NCBI RefSeq assembly: GCF_035594125.1
Contig: NC_087151.1
Coordinates: 21,722,636-21,786,635, forward strand
Source of the DNA: Scylla paramamosain
Lineage: Eukaryota; Arthropoda; Malacostraca; Decapoda; Portunidae
Length of the DNA: 64,000 bases
Direction: 5' to 3'
Below, piece by piece: positions 15,211 through 30,670 of this stretch. Both the position numbers and the translations under genes were made by a program. The notes below the pieces were generated by a model that saw only the letters and a list, made by a program, of their open reading frames with translations, was not told the origin of the DNA and did not search any database. Each line of letters begins with the position of its first letter. The stretch's first letter is position 1.

Positions 15211-15400
15211 TATCGTTTCGTTTTATTATGTTGGTTACTTTACATGAGTTTTTGCGTTCTTGGACCTAACAAACTATAAAACACTTAAAACATACATTAT
15301 TGGAAATTATCTGTTTCTCCAGAAAATGTTTTTTGTATACATTTTGGCGTTTTTGTACCTAAAATAGTCAATGAGACTCATAATACACGCTTTTAGTAAT
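15211..15400 (-). repeat. Two-monomer segment, copy 2 of a recent duplication
   Basis: Second copy of the segment at 14597-14790, differing by a few substitutions and a small deletion. The right-hand flank differs (ATGTTTTGG instead of AATGATTTGC), marking the breakpoint. Confidence 0.85.
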
Positions 15401-16958
15401 ATGTTTTGGTACATAAGAAGCTCAAAAACACTCAATAAACAGTTTATTTGTGAAGCTATTCTCTTTCTTCATGCCTTTTAGCATTTTGCTACGTAAAAGC
15501 TGAAGGAAATTCAGAAACCACGTTTTTTATAATGTTGTCTTCTTTTCCATTATAATATGCTTTGCAAGCGCTTTGGCGCTTTGGTATCTAACAAGTTAAA
15601 AAACAATCATAATGCTGGTGTTTGCTAATGTGGATGTGTTTCTTAATAAAGGATTCTTTGTATGCATTTTGAAGATTTCGTAACTAACATGGTGAATAAT
15701 AATCATAACGAATGTTTTTCTTGATGTTGTTTTGCTTCTCAATATAGAGGACTATTTTCGTGTTTTAGCGTTCTGATATTTAACAAAAATTAAATTAATT
15801 AATAAAAGTAAATAAATAAATAAATAAAAATAAATACATAAAATAAAATAATGTAAAAAAAATAAATAAACTATACTGGTTGGTGACTGTTGTTTCATTT
15901 CCCTATATTGGCTACTTTGCATGTGTTTTGGCGTTTTTGTACCTATAAAAGTGAAAAAAAAATATAAAAAAAAACAAGTTTTTGGAAATATTGTCATGTT
16001 TCTCTCCACTAGGTGTTCATTGTATGCATTTTGGCGTTTCGATACGAAACACGGTGAATCACATTTATAATAGACATTTTTTCATTTACTTATTTTTTTT
16101 TCCAATACTGAGTATTATTCATATCTTTTAGTATTTCAGCACCAAAGAACTTTAAAACATTCATAAGATCCCCAGTTTGGCTAATTGCAATGTTATCATA
16201 TTTTCATGGCGCTTTGCTACCTAATAAACTCAAAAAACACTCAAAATACACGTTTTTGGTAATGTCCTTTTGTTTCTTCAGTAAGGATGTTTTCATGTAT
16301 CTTAGAGTTTGGTACGTAAGAAGTCCAATAACACTCAAAAGACAAGATTCTGATATTGTTGTTTAGTTTTCTAATATATGGTGTTCATGATTCTTAGCGG
16401 TTTGCTGCCTAATATTCTGAAAAACACGGAGACGACACGTTTCTGGTAATGTCATTTAATTACCCATAATGCATGCTTTGCATGCATTTTGGCGTTTTAT
16501 TACCTAAAAAAAAAAAACACTAAAAACACACATTTTTGATGGAGTTCTTTTTCTCCATAAAGGGTGTTTTACGTGCATTTTAGCGTTTTCGTACGTTATA
16601 AGCAAAAAAATAGTCAAAAGCCACGTTTTTTGGTAATGTTTTCTTTTCCGAAATAATGTGCTTTAAATGTTGTTTGGAGTTTTCTTTTCTAACAAGATAA
16701 AGAAAAAAAAATTCAAAATACACTTTTTTGATGTTCTTTTTTCCATAATAGGTGTTTTACATGCGTTTTACCGTTTTGTACTGGAACTTAGGAAGCTGAA
16801 AAAAGAGCCATGTATTTAGTGATTTTATTTTCCGAAATAGTGTGCTTTGCATGATACAGGTTTTTGAAAATATAGTTCTCTTTTTTAATAAACGGTTCTT
16901 TGTATGTGTATTGGCGTTTTGGTACCTAACATGGTAAATAAGACAATACATGTTTTTT

Positions 16959-16959
<1 letters not shown>

Positions 16960-17053
<94 letters not shown>
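16960..17053. repeat. (AT)n followed by short poly(T)
   Basis: About 85 bp of AT repeat ending in a T run, inside a satellite monomer. Confidence 0.95.
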
Positions 17054-20000
17054 CAATATAGGGTACTATTCAAGTGATTTAGCATTCTGATGGTAAGAAT
17101 ATCAAAAACACTCATAATTTACGTTTTTGATTATATCGTTTCGTTTCCCTCTTTCGGGTACTTTACATGTGTTTTGGGGTTTGGTAGCTAATAAATAACA
17201 CTTTAAACACACGTTTTTAGAAATGTTGTTCTCTATCTCTAGAAAAGGTTCTTTTTATGTATTTTGGTGTTTTGATTCTTAACATGATGGAAGACACTCA
17301 TAACACACTTCTTTGGTAATGATTTTTTTTTTCTTTTTATGATAGAGAAATATTCATTTGTTTTAGAGATTCAGCACCTATGAACCTTAAAAAAAGCACT
17401 CATAAGACACGTTTCCGGTAATATTTTTTAGTTACTACTAAAAATACTATACTAGCATATGTTTAGGCGTTTTGTCACCTAATGAACTGAAAAAAAAACA
17501 CTAAAACACACGTTTCTGGTAATGTTATATTCCTCTTGAAAGAGTGTTTTGTATGCATTTTTAGAATTTTGGTACGTAAGAAGCTCAAAAACACAAAAGT
17601 CATGATTTTAGTAATATTGTTTACAGGGTTCCTATATTGGATATTTCCCATGATTTTTAGCAATTTTGTGCTCTATATGCTCAAAAACACAGAAATAACA
17701 CGTTTTTGGTACAGGCGTTTAATTACCCTACATAGGGTGCTTTGCTTACATTTTGGCGTTCTGGTACCTAACAAGCTCAAAAAACACTAAAAATACACTT
17801 TTTTCAAGAATTTGTTTTGTTTCTGTATAATGGGTGTTTTGCATGCTTTTTACCGTTTTGGTTCTTAAGAAGCTGAAAAAAAAAACAAGTTAGTTAGGTT
17901 TTTGGTAATGTATTCTTTTCTATTATAGTGTGCTTTAAATGCTCTGATGCGTTTTGATATGTAACAATTTCAGTCTTAATACAAATTTTTGGTAATGTAA
18001 AAGTGTTTCTTCATATATATTTCATTGCATATATTTTGTCATTTTCGTACCTAATATGGTGAATAGAACTCAATACACGTTTTTGTTAAAGTTGTACTGT
18101 TTCACACTATAGAGGACAATTCACGTGTTTTAGTTAGTATTTTGATACCTTAAAACATAAACAAAAAAAACACTCATAATACACGTTTGTGATTATATCG
18201 TTTCGTTTCACTCTACAGGCTACATTGCATGTGTTTGGTAATTTGGTACCTAACAAACTCAAAAATACTTAAAACACACGTTTTTTTTTAATGTTCTGTT
18301 TCTCCAGAAACTGTTATATGGCGTTTAGGTATTTAACATGACTAATGACACTCACAATACACGTTTTTTGGTAATGAAGTTATGTTGCCTCAATATAGAG
18401 TAATATTCATATGATTTAGCGTTTCACCTCATAAGAACCTTAAACACTCATAAGACATGTTTGTGGTAATATCGATTAGTTTCCCCGTATAGGCTACTTT
18501 GCACCCAAAATGCACGTTTTAATAATGCTTTTCTGCTTCTACAGAACGAGTTTTAGAGCTTTTCAGAGTTTTGTTATATAAGATAAGATGTTATGTAAGA
18601 TGATGAAAACACTCAAACGACAAGATTTCTGTAATGTTGTTTAGATTTCTCATAAAGGTATTTTTCCGTGCTTTTTACCGTTTGAGTGACTATTATGATG
18701 AAAAACACGCAAAAGAAACGTTTCTTGTATTGTCGTTTCATTACCCTATATAGGGTGTTTTGCATGCATTTTGGCGTTTTGGTATCTAACAAGCTAAAAA
18801 ATACAAAAAATACATTTTTTGATGATTTTTTTTCATTCTTAGTAACGGGTGTTTTGAATATGTTTTAACGTTTTGGTACGTAAAAGCACTCAAAAGCCGC
18901 GTTTTTGGAATTTTTTTCTTTTTCCATATATAGTGTGCTTTGCATGCACTTTGACGTTTTGGTACCGAACAAGTTCAAAAACAGGATTTTGGTAATAGAG
19001 TTATCTTTTTCCAAATAAGTTTTTTTTTTTTTTTTTTTGTATCTATTTTGGCGTTTTGATGTCTAACGGGGTGAGAAAGACTCACAATACACATTTTTTT
19101 TTTTTCTGTAATATTGTTGTTTCTGAATATAGAGTACTATTCACGTGTTTCAGCATTCTGATACCTAAGAACATCTAAAACTCTCATAATAGATGTTTGT
19201 GATTTTTATCGTTTCGTTTTCCTATATTGGCTAATTTCCATGTGTTTTGGCATTTTGGTACCTAGCATACTGCAAAAAAAAAAAAAAAAAAAAAAAAATG
19301 TTTTTCTGTTTCTTTAGATAGGTTTCTTTGTATGTATTTTGATATTTTAGGACCTTATATGGTGAATCACTTATAATACACGTTTTTGGTGATGATGTTT
19401 TTTCTCAATATTAATAATAATTAATATTAATTAAAATTAATAATATTTATATGTTTTGGCGCTTCAGCCCCTCAGAATCTTTAAACACTCATAGGGCATG
19501 TTTGTGGTGATATATTTATTTTCCCTATATTGGCTACTTTTGATGTGTTTTAGAGTTTTGGTACCTAATATAAACTAAAAAAAAAAAAAAGTGCTCAAAA
19601 CACACTTTTTGGTAATGTTGTTCTCTTGCTCCAGAAAAGGTGTTTTGTATACTTTTTTTAGAGTTTGGGTAGATTAGAAGCTGAAAAACACTAATAAGAC
19701 ACAATTTTGGTAATACCACTTTTTTTTCCTTTATAGGATTTTTTTCCATGCTTTCCAACGTTTTGGTTCCTAATATACTAAAAAACGCGCAAATGACACA
19801 TTTCTGATAATGTTATAGCATTGTCCCATATAAGGTGCTTTGTATGCATTTTGACTTTTTGGAACCTAAAAAGCTAAAAAATATTCAAAAGACACTATTT
19901 TCAAATAATATATGTTTCTACATGAAAGGTGATTTGCATGCGTTTTAGTGTTTTAGTACGTAAATTGAAAACAGTCAAAAGCTCCGTTTTTGGTAATGTT

Positions 20001-20744
20001 GTTTTATTTTCCAATATAGTGCACTTTGTATGCAGTTTCACGTTTTGGTACCTTACAAGTTTAAAAGTCATAATACAGGATTTTAGTAATGTAGTTGTTC
20101 CTTCATATATTGTCATTTTATATATTTTAGCGTTTTGGCACCTAATATGGTTGATAAGACTCAAAATACACGTTTTTGTTAATGATGTTCTGTTTTTCAA
20201 TATAAAGATAAATTAATTTGTTTTAGCGTTAAGCACTTAAGAATCTAAAAACACTCATAAGACACGTTTGTCATAATATCATTTAATTTCAAAATAATGA
20301 CCATTTTGTTTTATTACCTAATAAACTGCAAAATGCTCAAAACACACGTTTTTTTGTATTTTCGATCTGTTGCTTCATAAAGGGTGTTTCATATGCATTT
20401 TAGATATTTGGTTTGTTAGAAGCTCAGAAACATTAAAGTGACACGATTTTTGTAATATTGTTTAACTTTCTTAAATAGGTTTTTTTTTCCCATGTTTATT
20501 TATTTATTTATTTATTTTTATAGTTTCGTGCGTAATATGCTCAATAACACGCAAATGACACGTTTCTGGTATGTTGTTTCATTACCCAATATAGGGTGCT
20601 AAGAATGTATTTTGATGTTTTGGTATCTAACACGCTCAAAAACACTCAAAATACATATTATGGATGTTGTTCTGTTTTTTTTTTTTTTCTATTAAGCGGT
20701 GTTTTGCATGCGAGGCTGTTGTCTTTAACGTTCGAGAATAGAGT

Positions 20745-22621
<1,877 letters not shown>

Positions 22622-22641
22622 CATAACAAGCATGCAAGAAC

Positions 22642-22842
22642 ATGAAAATTAATTATAACGACAAACGACTGTTTCTTATAACTGGTTCGAGGAGGAACTG
22701 TCCCCCACTAAATCGTGACATGTATTGCGCCCGTTATTTCAGGGAATGTGGCTTGAATGACTCTTCTTCCTGCCCCCGTGGCGAGCAGTGCTTTCCCGAA
22801 GTGTGCGGTACTCTGTGTGTCTCGAGGTCCCATAATCAGTAA
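22642..22842 (+). CDS. Candidate WAP-domain (crustin-like) reading frame or exon
   Basis: A 66-codon ORF. Residues 20-59 carry Cys at 20, 29, 36, 44, 50, 55 and 59. The spacing fits the whey acidic protein (four-disulphide core) domain: CP at the start, C-x5-C before the double-Cys position, then x3-C-G-x-x-C. Seven of the eight expected Cys are present; the second Cys of the usual CC pair is Phe51, which would leave one partner unpaired. WAP domains occur in crustins and other secreted proteinase inhibitors or antimicrobial peptides of crustaceans. The first 19 residues do not look like a signal peptide, so this would be an exon or a fragment rather than a whole gene. No partner exon is recognisable among the flanking microsatellites. 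A chance Cys-rich ORF is possible. Confidence 0.4.
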   Translation: MKINYNDKRLFLITGSRRNCPPLNRDMYCARYFRECGLNDSSSCPRGEQCFPEVCGTLCVSRSHNQ

Positions 22843-22856
22843 TGAGGGTGAGTTTT

Positions 22857-22858
<2 letters not shown>

Positions 22859-22952
<94 letters not shown>
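22859..22952. repeat. (AG)n microsatellite
   Basis: About 92 bp of pure AG repeat starting 17 bp after the WAP-like ORF stop. Confidence 0.95.
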
Positions 22953-22954
<2 letters not shown>

Positions 22955-23305
22955 AGGTAGGCATGAAAGTGTTTTCCGCATTTGACTTACTTACTAGAGC
23001 TTTATTTATTTACTTTATTTATCTATTTATTATTTATTATTTTTGTAAGTTAGCTTCGCATTGGCACAACTTATCGTCTTACACGTTTCCAGCAAGTAGA
23101 GATGACTTGTGTAAGGAAAATACATACATAGTAATTGTAATTATGTTATTCCGTTAACAGTAAATGGAAATTCAGGTATTTAGAATTCCTTCCAGTGAAA
23201 AAGAGAGAACCTGGCTATTATTATTTTTATTATTCTTCATCCACATCTTATAATGATTACGATTGGTACTATTCTTAATATAGTTTTACTTCTTTTCTTT
23301 TCTTC
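22953..23305. other. Non-repetitive AT-rich stretch without a recognised gene
   Basis: Contains TTTA-type low complexity near 23005-23045, then mixed sequence around 23046-23210 that matches neither the satellite nor the retrotransposon. No convincing ORF. Confidence 0.6.
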
Positions 23306-23372
23306 TTTTTTTCTTCTTTTTCTTCTTCTTCTTCTTCTTCTTCTTCTTCTTCTTCTTCTTCTTCTTCTTCTT

Positions 23373-23432
<60 letters not shown>

Positions 23433-23463
23433 TTATTATTATTATTATTGTTGTTTTTATTAA

Positions 23464-23536
<73 letters not shown>

Positions 23537-23543
23537 GTTATTA
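23306..23543. repeat. (TTC)n then (TTA)n microsatellites
   Basis: About 90 bp of TTC repeat directly followed by about 140 bp of TTA repeat with short interruptions. Poly-Leu and poly-Ile translations are artefacts. Confidence 0.95.
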
Positions 23544-24690
23544 AAAAAGCATGGAATCTATTTTATATTGGAATACAAAACAATACTGCCAAAAACGTGT
23601 CTTTTCAGTGTTTGTGAGCTTTTTGCGTACTGAAACGCTAAATCGAATGCAAAAAAAAAAATAAATAAATAAATATTGCGAAACAGAATAACATTATAAA
23701 AAACGTGTTTTTGAGATTTTTACCTACAACAAAAACGGCAAAATGCATGAAAAATACACTGTATGGGAAACGATACGATATTACAAGAAACATGTATTAC
23801 AAGTGTTTCTGAATTTCTTAGGTACCAGAACGGTAAAACGCGTGAATAGCACTTTCTATTTACTAGAAAAGAACAGCATTGACAAATATATCTTTTTTAT
23901 TTATTTATTTATTCTTTACGTTGTTTTGTATCAAAACGACAAAATGGATGCAAAACACTCCTTATGGAAAAACAAAAGGGCATTACGAGAAACGTGTGTT
24001 TTTGAGCTATTTAACTACCAAAACCCTAAAATGTGTTAATAGTACCCTATATTGTGAAACAAAACTACATTATCAAAAACGCTTATTTTGAATGATTCTT
24101 TTTTTCACACTGTTAGGTACCAAAGGGACAAAATGCATTTAAAGCACTCTGTATGGGGAAATGAAATGACATTACAAAAAACATTTCTTTAGAGTGTTTA
24201 TGAGCTCGTTAGGCATCAAAATGCTATAATGCATGGAAAGCACTCTATTTTGGAATATAAAAGCACATTACGAAAAGCGTGCCTTTTGAGTGGTTTTGAG
24301 CTTCTTATGTATCAGATCGCTAAAATACATACTAAACATCCATTGTGGAGAAACAGAATAACATTACCAAAAATATGTGTTTATATGGTGAAACAAAACA
24401 ACATTACCTGAAACGTGTATTATTGTTTTTGTCCTTCTCAGGTACTAATATCCTAAAACGCGTAAATAACAATCCATATGTAGAAACTGATCAACATTAC
24501 CAAAAGCGTGTATTTAGGTATTTTTCACAATCTTAGGTACCAAAACGCCAAAATACCTATATACCCCATATAAAGTGATTTCACTTTATATGGGGAAAGG
24601 AAACGTTACCAGAAAAGTGTCTTTTTAGTGTTTTAGGCAACAAAACGCTAAAATGCTTAGAAAGCACCCTAGTAGCTAGGGGGAAGAAAA
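23544..24690 (+). repeat. Satellite array, five-monomer type, forward orientation
   Basis: After the central microsatellite island the monomers appear in forward orientation (AGGTACCAAAACGCC-AAA). The array is broken at about 24690-24710 by an A-rich stretch and a retrotransposon copy. Confidence 0.8.
24564..24595. repeat. Perfect 15-bp hairpin in the satellite
   Basis: CCCCATATAAAGTGA, a TT loop, then its exact reverse complement TCACTTTATATGGGG. It lies at the junction between two monomers, at the position normally holding CCCTATATGGGG. Confidence 0.95.
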
Positions 24691-24710
24691 AAAAACAAAA
24701 AAAAAAAAAA

Positions 24711-27112
24711 CTGGCAGAGACGTCTCAGAACACCTAACTTCATAGAAGCTGTTTTAGCTAGATATGAGATGTGAAGTTTCCACTTCAGATTATAAGTAAA
24801 AGACAGACCGAGAATGTTCAGTGTAGAAGGGGAGACAGTTAAGTGTCACTGAAGAAGATGGGATAGTTGTCTGAAAGGTTGTGTCGAGTTGACTGAAGGA
24901 ATTTAGTTTTTGAGGCATTGAACAATACCAAGTTTGTTCTGCCCAAATCAGAAATTTAAAAAAAAGATCAGTAGCCAGGCGTTCTGTGGCTTCCCTGCGT
25001 GATATGTTTACCTCCTGAAGGGTTGGACGTCTATGAAAAGACGTGGAAAAGTGCAGGGTGGTATCATCAGCGTAGGAGAGGATAGGACAAGAACTTTGGT
25101 TTAGAAGGTCATTGATGAATAATAAGGAAAGAGTGGGTGATAGGACAGAACCCTGAGGAACACCACTGTTAATAGATTTAGGAGAAAAAAAGTCACCGTC
25201 TACCACAGCAGCAATAGAACGGTCAGAAAGGAAACTTGAGATGAAGTTATAGAGAGAAGTATAGAAGCCGTAGAAGTATAGTTTGGAAATAAAAGCTTTT
25301 TGCCAAATTCTATCAAAAGCTTTTCATATATCCAAGGCAACAGCAAGAGTTTCACCGAAATCTCTAAAAGAGAATGACCAAGACTCAGTAAAGAAAGCCA
25401 GATCAACAGTAAAGCAGCCTTGACTGAACCCATACCGGCGATCAGATAGAAGGTTGTTTAAGAATCTTCTTATTCAAAAACTTTAGATAGGCAGGGAATT
25501 AAAACAATAGGACGGCAGTTTGAAAGATTAGAACGGTCACCCTTTTTAAGAACAAGCTGAATGTAGACGAATTTCCAGCAAGAAGGAAAGGTAGATGTTG
25601 ACAGACAGAGCTGATAGAGTTTGACTAGGCAAGGTGCAAGCACGGAGGCACAGTTTCGGAGAACAATAGGAGGGACCCCATCAGGTCCATAGGCCTTCTA
25701 AGGGTTTAGGCCAGCATGGAAAACATCATTGCGAAGAATTTCAATGTGAAGCATGAAGTAGTCAGAGGATGGAGGAGAGGGAGGAACTAGCCATGAATCG
25801 TCCAAGGTAGAGTTTTTAGCAAAGGTTTGAGCGAGGAGTTCAGCTTTAGAGATAGATGTGATAGCAGTGGTGCCATCCGGTTGAAATAAAGGAGGGAAAG
25901 AAGAAGAAGCAAAGTTATTGGAGATATTTTGGGCTATATGGCAGAATTCTCGAGGGGAGTTAGATTTTGAAAGATTTTGACACTTTCTGTTAATGGAAGA
26001 GTATTTTTTGGTAGTTGGAGAACAGACTTGGCATGGTTCCGGGCAGAAATATAAAGTGCATGAGATTCTGGTGATGGAAAGCTTAAGTACCTTTTGTGGG
26101 CCACCTATCTATCATGTATAGCACGAGAACAAGCTGTGTTAAACCAAGGTTTGGAAGGTTTAGGTCGAGAAAAAGAGTGAGGAAAGTATGCCTTTATGAC
26201 AGACACTATCACCTCTGTTATGCGCTCGGCACACAAAGATGGGTTTCTGACACGGAAGCAGTAGTCATTCCAAGGAAAATCAGCAAAATACATCCTCAGG
26301 TTCCCCAACTAGCAGAGGCAAAACGCCAGAGACACCTTCGCTTAGGGGGATCGTGAGGAGAGATTGGAGCGATAGGACAAGATACAGATATGAGATTGTG
26401 ATCGGAGGAGGCCAACGGAGAAGAAAGGGTGACAGCATATGGAGAATGATTAGAGGTAAGGAAAAGCTCAAGAATGTTAGGCGTATCTCCAAAACGGTCA
26501 GGAATACGAGTAGGGTGTTGCACCAATTGCTTTAGGTCGTGGAGGATAGCAAATTGAAGGCTAGTTCACCAGGATGGTCAGTGAAGGGAGAGGAAAGCCA
26601 AAGCTGGTGGTGAACATTGATATCTCCAAGAATGGAGATCTCTGCAAAAGGGAAGAGAGTCAGAATATGCTTCACTTTGGAAGTTAAGTAGTCAAAGAAT
26701 TTCTTGTAGTTAGAGGAGTTAGGTGAGATTTATACAGCACAGCTGAATTTAGTTTGAGAGTGACTCTGAAGTCGTAGCCAGATGGTGGAAAACTCAGAAG
26801 ATTTAAGAGCGTGGGCACGAGAGAAGGTTATTTCGTTTCGCACATAAACACAACCTCCAGCTTTGAATTGAAAATGAGGATAGAGAAAGTAGGAGGGGAC
26901 AGAAAAAGTCCTACTGTCACTTACCTCAGATACCTGATTTTCAGTGAGGAAAAGAAGATGAGGTTTAGAAGAGGAGAGGTGGTGTTCTACTGATTGAAAA
27001 TTAGATCTTAGACCGCGAATGTTGCAGAAGTTAATGAAGAAAAAGTTGAGGGGGGTGTCAAGACACATAGGGTCATTATCAGAAGAGCAGTCCGCCCTGG
27101 GGACATTTGTGG
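24711..27112 (-). mobile_element. Non-LTR retrotransposon copy 2, truncated at both ends
   Basis: Minus-strand copy of the same element. Its 5' limit near 27112 lies about 50 bp inside the coding region of copy 3 (matching AATGTCCCCAGG), and its 3' limit near 24715 lies at LRRL, about 480 bp before the element's end. Endonuclease pieces are readable at 27068-26730 (NFCNIRGLRSNF, LFLTENQV), 26526-26296 (SSDHNLIS) and 26308-26105 (WFNTACSRA). Reverse transcriptase motif B (SGVPQGSVLSPTL) and the YADD box lie in 25206-24790. Several frameshifts and stops break the frame. Loss of the 3' end is unusual for a non-LTR insertion and suggests later rearrangement. Confidence 0.9.
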
Positions 27113-27420
27113 CTCCAAAAAACGTATATTTTCAGTTCTCAGCTTGTTACATACAAAAATGCTAAATTGCATGAAAAATAATTTATTTCGGAAATTAAAT
27201 GATATTAAAAGAAATGTTTATTATTAATGTTCTTGAGCTTCTTAAGTACCAAAAGGCTAAAACGTGTAAATCGCACTTTATATTGAGAAACAGAAAATTA
27301 CCAAAACGTTTGTTTTGATCGCATTTTACATTGTTAGATACCAAAACGCAAAAGTATATACAAAGCACCTTATAGGGGGGAAACGAAAAAAAATATTACG
27401 AGAAACTTGTATTATGATTT

Positions 27421-27561
<141 letters not shown>

Positions 27562-27824
27562 TTTAATATAGAGAAACAGAACATTACGAAAAACGTGCAT
27601 TTTGAGAGTATTTCACATTGTGAATAGTGAAAACTCCAAAATGCATCAAAAGCTCTCTATATGAGGTAATGAAAACCAGAAACGTGTCTTTTGAGTATTT
27701 TTGAAAATGTTAGGCACGAAAACTTTGCAAAGCATGGAAAGCACCCTATATGGGAATAGAAATCAAGAATAACAAAAACGTAGCTTATATGTTTTTAAGC
27801 TTCTTCCATACCAGAATTCTCAAA

Positions 27825-27923
27825 CGCATGCAAAACACCCTTTATAGTCAAACGGAATAACATTACCGAAATCGTGTTTCGGTAATGTTATTCCGTTTGA
27901 CCATAAAGGGTGTTTTCCATGCG
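27825..27923. repeat. Near-perfect inverted repeat (47-bp arms, 5-base loop)
   Basis: The left arm, 27825-27871, is the reverse complement of 27877-27923 with two mismatches; the loop is TCGTG. Each arm is a piece of one monomer, so a monomer is followed head to head by its own inverted copy. The right arm runs into GTTTTGGTACCT and then poly(A). Confidence 0.95.
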
Positions 27924-27932
27924 TTTTGGTAC

Positions 27933-28267
<335 letters not shown>

Positions 28268-30670
28268 AAGTCATAATACAAGTTTCTCGTAATATTTTTT
28301 TCGTGAATTGAGTAATTTTTTTTTTTTTACTACTTACATAGAAAAACGCCTATATTGGGAAACGAAATGATATTAGCAGAAACGTGTATAATGCGTATTT
28401 CTGAGCTTAGGTACCAAAACACTAAAACGTCTGAAAAAAAAAAAAAAACTATAGGGAGATACAGAACATTAACAAAATCGTGCGTTTTGGGTGGTTTTCA
28501 CTTTATTAATTAACAAAACGCCAAAATGCATACAAAGCAACTGATCTGAAGAAGCACAAAAAAAAAAAAAAAAATTACCAAAAACGTGTATTGTAAGTGC
28601 GTTTGAGCTCGTTAGGTACTAAAACGTCAAAATGCATGCAAACCACTCTATATGGGTAAACGAAAAGACATTATGAGAGACGTGCATAATGAGTTTTTCT
28701 GAGCTTCTTTGGTATCCAAACACAAAAACGTTTGAATATTACTCTATAAATAAAAGCAGAGCAAGATTACAAAAAAAGTATATTTTACGTGTTTTTTTTT
28801 TTTTTTCTCATTGTTAAGTACCGTTAAAAAGCATGCGAAGCATTTTATACGGGTAAACGTGTCTTTTCAGTGTTTTTGAGCTTGTTGCGTATAAAAACGC
28901 CAATATGCATGCAAACAACCTTATATACAAAATAAACCGATATTATAAGAAACGTGTATTATAAGTGTTTCTTAGCTTCTTTGGTACCAAAACGCTAAGA
29001 CAGAACAAAATTACCAGGTACCAAAACACCAAATGCATGCAAAGTACCCTATGAACGGAAAGAATAGATTTTACGAGAAGCGTGTGTTATGAGAGCTTTT
29101 GAACTTTTTAGGTACCAAAACTATAAAACGCGTGAATAGCACTTTATATAGAGAAACACATCATCATCAAAAACATTTATTTTCATTTTTTTTCATTTCT
29201 TTTTAATTGTTAGATACCAAAACGCAAAAATCCATGCAAAGCACTATATTGAGGAAACGAAATGACATTACCAGAAATGTGTTTTTTCAGTATCTTTGAG
29301 TGTGTTAGGTACGAAAATGCTTAAAAATATGTAAAGCACCCTACATTAAAATGGAAAACATAACCAAAAACGTGTTTTTTGAGTTTTTTTTTTTCGCTTC
29401 TTCCGTATCGCAACACTAAACGCATGCAAAAGAGCCTTTATGAGGAAGCACAATAACATCAGTAAAAATGCATGTTTCCAGTATTTTTGAGCTTATTAGG
29501 TAGGGAAACATCAAAATACGTGGATATTACTCTATATGATGAAATAAATTATATTATCAGAAACGTGTATGTATGTTTTTGAGATTCTTAGGCACCAAGA
29601 GTAAAAAACGCGTGAATAATATTATATATGGAGAAATAGAACACCTTTACCAAAAACATGCATTCTGTTTTTTTTTTTTTTTTATTGTTTTGACAATGTT
29701 AAGAATCAAAACGTCAAAATCCAGCACTGTATATGGAGAAGTGAAACGACATTACCAGAGATGTGTCTTTTTAGTGTTTTTTTTTTTTTTTTTTTTTTTT
29801 TAGCGTGTTAGGCAGCAAACACTAAAATCCATGGAAAGCACCCTATATTGGAATACAAAACAATATTTCCAAAAAAAAGTTTCTTTTCATTGATGAGAAG
29901 CTTCTTACGTAACAAAATGTTAAAACACATGTTAAAAACAAATGTTTATTTTTAGTGTTTTGAGCTTATTAGGTACAGAAGCGACAAAATGCATGTATAG
30001 TACCCTATACGTAATTACCAGACGCGTGTGTTATGAGTGTCATTGACCTTAAGGAACTAATCTCTAAAAGGCATGAAGAGCAATCTACATATGGATTGCA
30101 CAAAAATGCGAAAATACATAGAAAACACCATATATTCTAATGCAAAAGAACATTACGAAAATTAAAATTTGAGTGTTATGTGTTTATGGATCTCCTACGT
30201 AGCAAAATGCTAAAAAGCATGTAAAACACCGTTCACATATAATAGGTGTTTTTTAACTTAATATTTAAACATACATACCAAAACTATAAAATGCGTGTAA
30301 ACCACTCCATATGGAGAAAAACATTGCCAAAGACTTGTGTTTTAAGTGTTTTTCACATTGCTCGGTACCAACATATCAAAATGAATACAAAGAATGTGGT
30401 TTGAATAAAATGAACAAAGTTACCAAAAACTTCTCTTATGAGTGTGTTTGAGAACATTAGGTACTAAAACGACAAAATGCAAGCAAACAACCTTATATAG
30501 GGAAACGAAGGGACATTATGAGAAACGTGTATAACGAGTGTTTTTTCTTTTTTTTTGAGCTTCTTAGGTACCAAAAAGTTACAACACATGAATAGCTCTC
30601 TATATCGAGAAAAAGAATACCACCCAAAACATTTTTTTTGTGTGTTTTTTTTTTTTTTTTTTTTTGTGGT

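Noticed and set aside
23253..23501. Poly-Leu/Ile ORF resembling a membrane protein
   Set aside because: Translation of (TTC)n/(TTA)n microsatellites.
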